NCBI GenBank assembly: GCA_905178155.1
Contig: CAJINV010000006.1
Coordinates: forward strand, 1,365,876 to 1,429,875
Direction: 5' to 3'
DNA length: 64,000 nt
Origin: Amoebophrya sp. A120
Taxonomy: Eukaryota; Sar; Dinophyceae; Syndiniales; Amoebophryaceae
Part shown: in pieces, positions 20,101 through 32,100 of the stretch
How the letters are laid out: every line of letters begins with the position of its first letter
How positions within the stretch are numbered: the first letter of the stretch is position 1
Program-made: the position numbers and the translations under genes
The notes under the pieces: model-generated
Databases searched by the model: none
The model's input: only the letters and a program-made list of their open reading frames with translations
What the model was told of the DNA's origin: nothing

Positions 20101-23100
20101 CGGCACAGGCAAAAAGGAGTGACCCGCGCCGAGGCGGTGAAAAAGAAACCGGCTGGCGTCTTGCCCGGCAGTCTGGTGGCCAGTAGTGGTAGTAGTACAA
20201 CAAAAACTACCGGAAAAGTATCATCTTCAGCGAAGTTAATCGTACCGGCCGGAAAGGCCGCGAAGTTAATAGTCCCGGTACGGAAAGTGCCGCCCCTGAC
20301 CCAGTATCCTGTGCAAAAGTATCGCACTCGTACTAATTGCATTTATGCATTACAAATCTAATTCCTAAGGCACATCCGCATTACAAATTCTAATTCAATT
20401 TGTAATGCTGAGGCAATTTGTATTGCAGTTACTACTAGTTGTACGATGCTTTTGCAGTTCATACCCAGTTCCCAGTGGCGAAGGTGAAGGAAGTCACAGC
20501 TTTCGCGATAAAGAAAAAACCCTGGATGAATGTGTGTCCAGTTTTGCCGGAACAAGGGAAGAAAGGTAGTACTGCGGCCGCGGGTGCGGTGGAGAAAAAC
20601 CAAAAGGCTCTTAAAGCCGCGTCGTCTAGCAGTCTGGCGACGTCGTCGTCCGGGCTGCAGCTGCCGGGCAACAAGAAAAACGAAGCAGGAAAGGCCACTG
20701 TTGCTAGCGCCGAAAATGTGGAATCAAACAAGCAAAGCGCCCGAGGAACAAGACGGAGTTCGTCTTCCCGCAGTAGAAGTAGCAGCCGTAGTTCATCACG
20801 TGGCCGGGGGAAAAGAACAAACGCCAGTCGGCCCCGCAGGAGAAGATCTGCACGGGACGAGGACCACAGTAGAAGCAGAGACAGGACCGGCCGTAGTAGA
20901 AGAGACCACAGTAGAAGCCCCCGACGACGCGACAGCCGGCGAAGACGTAGGGATAGCAGGCGCAGAAGGCGTGGCAGGTCTCGGGGCCGGGATAGGGATA
21001 GTCGGAGAAGATCTGGCCGTAGATCGCGCAGGAGAAGGTCGTATCAAATGCAAAACTATCGTACTCGTACAAATGCGGGCTTTGCATTACAAATCTTCGT
21101 TTCCATTGCAAATCTGGATTACAAATTTTATTTGTCATGCTGAGGAAATTTGTAATGCATTTATACGAGTGCGATACTTTTGCAATGCATAGGTCGACGT
21201 CTAGTAGAAGAAGAGACCGCGCGAGGAGTCCGGATAGGCGGAGAAGTCGAACGCCGACGCCACGCAGTAGACGGGAGAGACGCGGCGGTGGCGTCACCAG
21301 TCCAAGTGCCGGCGCGGAAGATGAATTGGTGATGCAGGTGCAGGAATATGGTGGGGAACCAATCATCACAAGAACATCGAGTAGCGGCGACAAGAAACAA
21401 GAGAAGGTTAAAAATGGTGCACCACCTTCTACTTCTGCCGTGAATTATGCTGCTTTCAGCCTGCCGAAAGGTGGCCCTGAACTAACTGCTCCAGGCGGGG
21501 TTCATCATCTGGATGCGCTAGTACAACCACAAGAAGTCGCTGCTAAGACGGAGGAAAATAAAGCACAACCATCAGGTGATCAAGTAGGCGTTAAGAACAA
21601 TAACAGCATCAACGATACTGCAGAAAAACGAATGAAAAGGATGCTGAGGACGGAGGAAGAGAAACAAGAAGGTAGGAAGGCACTGCTAAAAGCTTTGGAG
21701 AACGATATCATGTCAGAGGAAAATAAAGAGGAAGAAGTAGAAGAAGATGGTGGTCCACATATGGCAGGCGACGTCCAGGATCGAGAGGAACAGGGAATAA
21801 GTCCAGATCAGCAAGAGGAAAACGACGCGATGAACGTGAACCCCGAGGGAGAGGAGAAGGGAAATTCCAATTCGAATGGTGATCTTCAAGATGTCGAGGT
21901 TGAACCTCCGCAGGCTGAAGATGATCCTTTTGACGAAGAGTTTCTGCAGCCCGTCGCGGACAACAACCCCTTCGCAATGGCGTCGAGCTGTGATATTTTT
22001 AACGAGGACACGCTCTTCGGGCAGAAGAAAGAAGACGCGGCTCCTGAGGATAACCAGAATGAGGACGACAGCGGACACTTGTTTAATCAAAGCGACCCCT
22101 TTACAGCAGGAGCTCCACAAGTAGAACCGCTGCACTTTGACCTGGCAGACATCTACGGCGCAGAAGGTACTAGTAGAGATGTTGAGGAGCCTGGCGCGAT
22201 AGAAGATGAAAGCGACGGGGAGCAGGACATGGAAGTAGCAGACGGCGACCATCATGTAGTGGTCCTGGAAGAAAATGCCGACTTGGATTTGGCTTTCAAC
22301 ACTTTCCCACCGACAGAAGAGGCAGTACAGGCTGCTGAAGATGAAGAAGCTGCTGCTCATCATGTTCCTCCGGATGACCAAGGTGAAAGTGATGGCGAAC
22401 ATGTTGACCAGGATCTACTTCGGGCAGAGGTTGGTGAAGATCCACCTGCGCTCCAAATAGACAAAGAAGCAGATGATCCACGACCTCCGGCAACAAGAAC
22501 CGGCGAAGACATAGACAACGCTCTCACAACTACAGGAACTGCACGCCCAACATCCCCTCCCCCGGCAGAGCAGAGTTTCTCGGACTGGCTCAAGGACTAC
22601 GACAATATCAAATGCAAAAATGTCTGGGTCTGGAAGATTCTGAGACTTGTCATGCATATGTTGCATGATCCATGATGCCTCTAATGCATGATCTAGCGTC
22701 ACAGATTTTTAGAGGGCTTCCTTATGCCTATTCCGCATCACACATGCCCTCTCGTCCGCGTAGCAAAAATTAGATTCCTTTTGCTGCTCATGCAACACAA
22801 ATTTTTTAGACATCCAAATGCAGCATCGCAAGTTGCATTCTTCCAGACCCAGACATTTTTGCATTTGATAGACAAACAAGTTGAACAAGTTTGTCCAACG
22901 GAGAAGAATATCCTGTGCAAAAGTAGCGTACTCGTATTGCAGTCATGCATTACAAATCTTTTTGTTAAAGGTAAATCCGCATGACAAATTTTATTTCTCA
23001 TGCTGAGGAAATTTGTAATGCATTGATACGAGTGCGATACTTTTGCAATTCATAAAGAACAAAGTAGACCCTAAATGCCGTAGCAGTTTTTCTACCTTCA

Positions 23101-26100
23101 CGAGCAAGAAAGGCAAGGTAATAACGGAATTCTTATGCAGGTGCACAACTTGTTCCCCTCCCCCTCATTTGTGATGCAAAATGCTTAATTTACACTGTCT
23201 CTGGGCACCCACTGTTAGCATGACAAGTTCTGGGCCCAAAGAGCACTACACTCCAGTGGTCCAAATTTGTGATGCAAAACCTGTATTCTTGCTGACGCTT
23301 GTATTGCTGTTCATGCAATACAAATGAAGGGGAGGGGGAGTTGTGGATTGTCATAATTCTTCGTTGACCCGCAGAAGATGCCGCAACCTGTTAAGGAAGT
23401 CGCGGACACGAAAACGACGCACATAATGGACATGATCGCGCAGGAACGCTTATGCATTGCAAAAGTATCGTATTCGTAGTATTGCAATACAAATTAGCTC
23501 AGCATGATGGCAAATGGAATTTCTCGTGCTAATTTAGCTTGAAAAAGAAATTGCTGGTCTTGCATATTTGCAACTACTACGAGTACGATACTTTTGCACA
23601 GGATAACGCTCTCGGCAGAAGAAACGGGAAGAGGAAAAGAGCAGGAACAAGGGGAAAACTGTGCTTACAATGGACAACTTGAACGCGGACGGCGCAGCTG
23701 GAAAAAAGAAAAACGCATCAGCTGCAACATCGTCAAGTAGTAAACACCAGCTGCCTCTGGATCGGTCCAAACCACCACCGCCACCGGCGCCCAAGGCAGC
23801 GCCACCGCCCCCGAGGAAGCGGACAAATTATTTCGTATTTAATACGAAACCAGCCGTGGATGAGGACACAGGTGCGCATGAGTCCGCGGAAAAAAAAACA
23901 ATGACTGGCGGTGCAGCAGGATATTCTGCCTCTTCATCCGGAATAAACAAGGATGTTGTTTTTCCGCCTGCTTCAGAGAAAGATGACGATTCCGTCGGGC
24001 CTGAAGACGGACCAGACGAGGACGAGGACGAAATTCTCCCTTTGGACAACATAACGGAAGATGAAGAAGGTTTTACCCTATCTGAGTTAGTTGATTCCGG
24101 GCTGGAGGGGAGTAAGAACATTCTGCAGCAGGAATTAGAAGCGGACGAACCAGTAGAGGAAGCAGACGAAGATGAGGACGCCGACGACGACGCTGATAGT
24201 GGATCATCCGGAGACGGCAGTGAGGACGAAGACGACGCTGAAGACGACGACAGCTCCGCCAGTTCTTCTGAAAGTGAGGAGGAGAAGCAGTACGTTGACG
24301 ACATCACCTTGGCCAACGAATTACTGCAGCAAGAGATGGACAAATTTGATGCGGAGGAAAAGCAGCGGCAGGAGTACATACAAAAACTCTTCGGCGAGGA
24401 CCACGCAAAGAAATTCACTGCAGCAGGGGCCGGAAGTGGTACTGCTAGTCGTGCTCCTGTTGCTGCTACTGCCTCTTCCTCGTCGGCTTCGAGCAGTAGC
24501 AAGATTATCACAGGAGGTCCTGCGCCAGGGGCTCTGGCAGAGGATACAACATTCCTCAACATCGCCGGCTCCGTCGACCCGTTCTTTTCACAGCTAGAAC
24601 CCATGGATTTCGAAACGGCTTTTGGCGAGATCGAGAACGAAAAATTCAAAGTTCAAATGACCATATGCATTGCAAATATCCCTGGATGTCTAGAAGGTTG
24701 CAACTTGTGATGCTGTCTCTCGATTCTGAAAAAATCTTTATTGCATGACCAGCAACAGGAACCCAGTTTGCGCTACGCGGACAGGGTGTTTCTCATGCGG
24801 GATAGGCATTAAGAAGCCCTCAAAAAACCTGTGATCCTGGGGCATACATCACAGACATCATGGGTCATGTCAAACTTGCATGACAACAAACCTGGCGATC
24901 TTCCAGACCTCCAGGGATATTTGCAGTGAATAAACCAGAACAAGCCACAACAAGAACCAAGGCACAGCAGGAGTAGCTTTTCGTGACGATAATAATGTTG
25001 CTGGTCATCCTTCGGCTGGATTGTCGCTGTCGGGAAATAATATGGAAGCAGGAGGAGCTTCCGGGTTCATGATGAACCCCTTCGCGACAGAGGACACTGT
25101 CGATGTGAACATGAACGATGGGGAAGATGCTGTTCTGGGCGGGCTGAAGAAGAATACAAAAAATGCTACTCCGGAAGAACTTGATGGTTTAGCCAGCGAT
25201 CTGGATTTGTTCTCGGATTCAGAGCTCGACGATGGCCACGAAAATAATGGAGCCCAACTACAGGAGGACGAGAGCACAGGCCCGGCAGCGAAAAAGCGAA
25301 AGGTTGTACTATCTGCAGGAAATGACACCGCCGAAGCTGCTGCAACAGAAGCTGCTGGTTCTGCTTCCGCCTCAGCATCTGCAAGTGGAGCGCAACCAGT
25401 ACTACCCAACAAGCCCAAGCCTCGCCCGATAGAGAAAAAATACATCCACCCACTGGCCCACCTGAAGCCCATCCGGTTCCAACTCCCCACCAACAGTGAG
25501 CCAACGCACCTGCAGCAGCTGATTCTGAAAAAGCTGCGACACTTGCAGCCGCCGGTGAACCAAAAGGAGGTTTTAGGAAAAGTGCGGCAGAAGGAGAAAA
25601 TGCTGATACGGAAAATGGAGGAGATTCAAAAGGAGATTGCGTACGGAAGTGCGATATGAACTGCAAAAGTACCGTACTAGTAGTAATTGCAATACAAATT
25701 TCCTCAGCATGAGAAACAAGATTTGTAATGCGGATTTACCTTAACTAAAGGATTTGTAATGCATGAGTGCAATACTTTTGCACAGGATATGCGAATTTCG
25801 ACCGGCAGAAAATGGACCAGCTCATCGATCTATGAGAGTGCACAACAACTCCCCCGCCCCTCATTTGTAATGCAAAATACCAACTCCACCACCTGCGTTG
25901 AAGCACTGTTTACATGACAAATTTATTCGGGAGAGGGGGACGAGTTGTGCATTGTCATACGACCAGCTGTCGAGATACCAGCAGGATGAAGAAAGGTTGA
26001 AGAAGGTGGAACAATTCGTGAAGTCCAAAGCGAGTGAGAGGACCCTGTACAAGCAGGACTTGCTGAAGTTCATAAAAAACAGTGGAACTACAAACGGGTC

Positions 26101-29100
26101 AAAGAAGACTGCACCACTACCCTCGGTTGTAGCACCAGGTGCAGCTGATGGTCCCACCGGCGCGAACACAACTCCTCTCACGGAAGACCCGTTTAACGGA
26201 TTGATCGGAACGATCTCCCGGAAAACCGGAGAGGTTATTGGGGGGCAGAACAATGCTTTTCCGAATTTGGAAGAACTCTGGAACAACCGCTACCCCACTC
26301 CGGTTTTCGGTTCCCGAAGAGCGCAGCTGGAAAAGGCCGGGTTGCAGGTGACGGAACTGAATTTCCAAATTTTGGACGCGATCCACAAATACGGGGAATT
26401 TGTGGAAACCCGAAACAACGTCATCCCGGATCAGCGATTGTTGCAGGTGCTGGATTTTTATGCAGTGCAAAAGTATCCGATACTTGTATAAAGTGCATTA
26501 CAAATTTCCTCAGCATGAGAAATAAAATTTGTAATGCTGGTTTACCTTGAGAAGAAGATCTGTAATGCATGATTCCACAATACGAGTACGATACTTTTGC
26601 ACAGGATAATTTTTGGTACGGCAGCCATAAAACGGAACTGAACAAGTTGCACCCGTATCAACGAGGCATGCGGTGTTTGAAATACTTGAAAAACCACACG
26701 GTGGTGGGGCCGTGGCTAACGAATATCCTGTGTAAAAACGTCCCCACCTCCCCATAGTCAAGATGGAAGACCTGCTAGGCAAATCGACACGCTTTGGCTG
26801 TTGCGCATGACAAATTTTGCCTCGTAGTGTACTCCTTTCAAGCTAGTTCAGCAGCATTACAGATCTAGCCTATTATGCCGAGTGGAGGATCACAAATTCC
26901 GACACACGACTAGAGAATGCGTCTCATGGGGCTCCGCAGGAGAAACATTCTCAGCATGCAGATTTGCATTCCAGTCATAAGGAGGGGACGTTTTCACTTT
27001 GGATAACGAAAGCGGAGGAACTGTGGAACGAGGCACAGAAATATACCATGTTTTCTGTGGCGAGAAAGTCTCCTGGGGGGATATGACAGTGCACAACTTC
27101 CCCTCCCCCTCATTTGTCATGCAAAATACCAAAGCTACCCTGTGCCTCTTGATGGCGCTGTTTGCATGACAAGCTCTGGCATCCCAAACAGCACTACCAT
27201 CCTGTGCAAATTTCTCATGCAAAACTTGCACTCTTGCTGATGCTTCTATTGCTGTTCATGCCATACAAATGAGGAGGAGGTGTAGTTGTGCACTCTCATA
27301 AGCGATTAAAAGCAACCTCAGCCAAGAAACTGTGAAAGCGGGAAAGAATGTAAGAAAGATTGCTCCGCCCGTCGAGGTGAAGTTGCTGGTTTCCGAGGGG
27401 AACGTGGTGGTGAAGAAAGACAAAAACGCCGCCAGTGTACAACTAGAGAAGGAAAAGAAGAACTTCTACTTCAATCCACCACCTAAAGTCGGGGCCGTGA
27501 CTACAGGAGGCGGAGCAGGTGCTGCCTCTTCGGCCGCGACATCATCCTCCGCGAAAGCAGTTGCTAGCGAAGAAACGCCGGCTGTGACCGATAAAACCAG
27601 ACACGCGGCAGGGCAGCCGTCCGCTGTAAAAGGAGAAGCAGATGAACCGCCGGCAGATAGTTGTACTACAGTATATCAACCCGGAAAAGCAAAAGAACAA
27701 CCTGGACCATCTCCAGATCCTTCGTCAAAACCGCCGAAAAACAAGCCTACCATTATCTCCGAAACCGCGCTGCTCGAAAGGCAAAAGGAGGAGCAATTTT
27801 TCATGAAGCACCCGAGCCAGAATAACCTCGCACAGGAGCGGCAAACCTTCGCGCCTGAGAGGAAGAACATCGCGCGGCCGCACTTTCCCGGGGTAGACCA
27901 GTTTGTGTTTTTTCCGCCGGTCGTGGAAATGAAGGCGATCAACGTGCTGAAACACAAAGATTTTTTAGGCGGATGCCCGAAGGTCACACTCCCGCCATAC
28001 GAGGAAATTTGTGACCGACTGTTGCCCCGCATGCACGGATTTGGAAATCTCATCATATGCAATGCAAAAGCATCGTACTAGTATAAACCAGCCATGCTCC
28101 GGCTGCCGCCGGAGCGCAGGGCTGTTGGGCCGGGGCAAGACTGTTTGCCGATCGGACCACAACGCCACGGGCCTAATATGCACAACGAAACATACTGGAG
28201 TCCCGCTCCTTCCGCCTGTTTGCGCCGCGCCAACCCGCAGGACCACTTGCGCGCTTCCCGCGCCTGTGGGCGCTCTGCGCAGGGAGCAGCTGCAAAGAAC
28301 ACCGGGGGCGAACAGAAGCCGCCAGGCGCGAGAGGGTAGCGCGAGAGGGTGGCGCGGGAGGGTGGTGCGGGAGGGTGGCGCGAGAGGGTTGCGCGAGAGG
28401 GTGCGCGAGAGGGTGGCGCGAGAGGGTGGCGCGGAAAGGCGCCGAACAAAACAAGTCCACGACTGGCCTGCAGTGCCAAATATGGGGACTACCATGCGGA
28501 TTCGCGCCCGCCACTTTGTGTTTTTACCCTCTCGCAGACCTCTCGCAGACCCTCTTTTTGACCTCTTTTGGGGGTCCCCGCTAATAATCCGGCTATACTC
28601 GCGGGTAGAGGTCGACAGAGGTGGCCGAGAGGTGGCCAAGAGGGTCCGCGAGAGGTCGCCCCTTATTCGCGCCACCTCTCTCCACCTCTGTCGACCTCTC
28701 GTGCCCCCTCTTTTTGACCTCTCTGCACCCTCTGAGGCACTTAGGCGCCGCCTTAAGGTGGGGCCTTCGGCGGGCTATACTCGCGCACCCTCTCGCCGAC
28801 CCTCTCGAAAGGGGTCCCGCGCCACCTCTCCACCTCTGTCGACCTCTTTTTTACCTCTTTTGACCTCTTTTTGACCTCTCGGCCACCTCTCGTTTACCCT
28901 CTGTCTACCTCTTTTTTCGCATGAATATAGTATATAGTAATTGCATCACAAATTAGCCCAGCATTACAAATTAAGTTTGTAATGCAGCTTTACCTGGACA
29001 AAAAGATTTTTGTAATGCATAAATGTAATTAAGTAGTACGAGTACGATACTTTTGCAGTTCATACATCATCGACATTGACGAAATTGTGGAAGCGATTGA

Positions 29101-32100
29101 CGCCGGGGTGATTAGCATTATGACAGGGCACAACTCCCCCTGCCCCTCATTTGTACTGGTGCATGAACAGCAATACAAATACCAGCACACGTGGAGCCTG
29201 TGCATGACAAGTTCATGCGCCTAGTGTAAGTAGTACTGTTCTTTAGACTTCCGATATCTCTCATGCATACAGTGCCACAGGGAAGCACGCGGATTTAGGC
29301 CTTTGCATTACAAATGAGGGGGAGGGGGGCGAGTTGTGCAGTCTCATAAGCATCCGCTTGAAGCCAGAGGCGGTGAAGGAGGCGGGCGGACTTGAGCCAT
29401 CGCGGAAGAAGCAGCTATCAAATGAAAAAATGTCTGGGTCTGGAATGTTGCCGGGTTTGTCATGCACATTTTGCATGACCCAGCATGTCTGTCATGCACG
29501 ACCTAGCATCACAGATTTTTAGAGGGGTTCCTGATCCCTACTCCGCATGACAAATGCCCTCCTCGCGTAGCACATATATCTAGACTCCTCTTGCTGGTCA
29601 TGCAATACAAATTTTTTTACAGTCCAAAAACAGCATGACAGACAAGTCGCAATCTTCCAGACCCAGACATTTTTGCATTTGATAGCAGCTAATCGAGTAC
29701 AAACGGGAACGCGGGTTTTTCGACACAAACGACAAGATGCCACAACACCCGACCAGGCGGTTTCCAGTCTGGGACGCCTTGCAGAACTTCTCGATCCCCG
29801 TTAATGAATGGGCCTACACCAGGCACATTCTTGTCACCCCCGCTTTGGAAAAGCTAGCCGAAGCGTGCTGCCATTTGCGGCCCTTCAACATCAGCAGAGC
29901 TAGAGAACGCGAGCGGCTTATTGCAGCAGCTGCGGGGCTGAAAGATAAAAAGTTCATTGCGGTTGCCACCGGACCACGACCCGGAGATGAAAAAAACGAC
30001 ACCGATATGGAAGCGTCAGGATTGAAATCGTGAAAGTTGGAATATTTTTTGTGATGCATAAAATGCTAGGCGCAAAGTGCCTGTCTTGCCGAGCAGGCAA
30101 CTGAGGCCGAGTAAAAATCTTGTTTGGGGTGATGTGAGATAGAGCTGCTAAAATAGCATGACAAAAGCAGTCTTCTCTATCTCTGCTCAAACAGCATGAC
30201 AAATTGGATATCCATGCTGCCAAAATTTGTGGTCATGCGCCACTCCCAAACTGGGCTCCAGCTGGTATCGCTTTTTTGCATTACAGATTATTTCAACTTT
30301 GACGATTTCGATCCTGGCACTCCCATAACCGACACGACAACGACGAACGTGGTGAGAGAAAACCTGCAGAACCTGCGCAACGACATCCTCCAACACGAAA
30401 ATAAGAACAGCAAGCATCCTGTTATCCTGTGCAAAAGCATCGTAGTCGTAGTAATTGCAAGCATGCATTACAAATCTGCATCCCAAGGTAAAACAGCATG
30501 ACAAACTCCAATTGTCATGCTGACCGAATTTGTGATGCGATTTCTACTAGTACGATGCTTTTGCAATGCATACCTGTACACGCTTTTCTGGAAAATAACG
30601 TTAAAAATAATAAGGCTGCAAATAACAAGATCGTGGAGCATCAGGAGAAGTCCAAGTCCTCGAAAGTTCCGAAGCCGAATTTAAGCTTTTTCGGCTACGG
30701 AAAGATACCGAATCATCCGAATCCCTACGAAATGCAAATATGTCTGGGTCTGGAAACCTGTCATGCTGAATTGCGCAACATGATTGCAACGCTTTCGATG
30801 GCAGCGAAGCATGACAAAAGCTCCCGAAGCCGCGCCCAATGATGCCTAACACGCATTACAAACTGCGTTTTATTTGCACGACAAGGGAAGCAGCCCATTT
30901 GCTGCTCATGCAGCACAGATTTTCCAGGCATGCATGTTGACACGCATTACAACCTTTCCGGACCGGGACCCAGTCATATTTGCATTTGATAATCCCGGCG
31001 GGGGCACGAGTTCCAACCGGATTCCGCTAGGCGGGGGCGGGATGATGCCGCCGCAAGACTTCTTTGTGCCAGATCATAGTGCTCCTGCAGTTTCACAGCC
31101 GACAACCGACTACGACCTGTTTTTGCGAAGCCTGAACGACCCTACGCGCACAACCTGGGACCACGAGACTTTTAGACCGCCAGCTCCAGATGTTGTACTA
31201 CCAGCGGTCGCACAACCAGCACCACGACCGCCGAAGGCCGGGGCGCCGAAAAGACCTCCGCATCCGAACGACCCCTGTCCGGATATTCCCGATGTAGACG
31301 AGTTGGTGGACTGGAAGGAATATCCTGTGCAAAAGCTTCGTACTCGTAATAATTCTTGCATTTATGCATTACAAATCTCTTTCTCAAGCTGAATCCGCTT
31401 GACAAATTCCATTTGTCATCATGCTGCGCTAATTTGTATTGCAATACTACTAACGAGTACGATGCTTTTGCAATTCATAAGGAAATGTCCAAACTGAGCA
31501 AAGCGGAGCGCAAAATCGCCCGGGCGGCAGCACAAGATGCCGCCGCTGGGTTTGTGCTGACGTCTGCGCAGCGCAAGGCGCTGACAAAGAAAAAAATAAA
31601 GGCGGAGAAAGCCGCGGCCGACGCGAAGAAAAAAGCGAAGGGAAATATGCATTGCAAAAGTATCGCACTCGTATGAATGCATTACAAATCTCCTCAGCAT
31701 GAGAAATAAAATTTGTAATGCGGATTTAGCTTAGGAACTAGATTTGTAATGCATGTGTGCAATACTACGACTATGATACTTTTGCAGTTCATAGGAAAAA
31801 CCGCCGCGCAAATCGAAGCCGACCGGGAACGGGGGAAGGCGGAGCGGCGCGCGAATGCGCAGGCGGCCGCGGATCTGGCGGCCGCGGATCTGACGCGCAG
31901 GGAGAGAAAGGAGAAAAGGTGGGAGGAAAACGAGAACAGGAGACGGGAAGTGCTGCTTTCCAGCGCACCCCCTGCCTTCGCGCCGGCGGGTTCTTCCGCG
32001 GCTCAGCAGGCCGCTCCCCCGGTCAAAGAGGGAAAAAACGCGAAGAAGCGGAGACTGCGAGCCGAGGCCGCCGCGGCCGTGCAGAAAAATCAGCAGCCGA

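Noticed and set aside
18673-20342. Several minus-strand open frames of 95-340 residues inside paralogue 2
   Set aside because: Antisense shadows of a strongly biased, acidic low-complexity exon that is in frame with the rest of the gene.
27965-28874. Long open frames on both strands (236 and 287 residues)
   Set aside because: They arise from the GC-rich GAGAGG/CCTCTC repeat inside an introner; the arginine/proline-rich translation reflects repeat composition.
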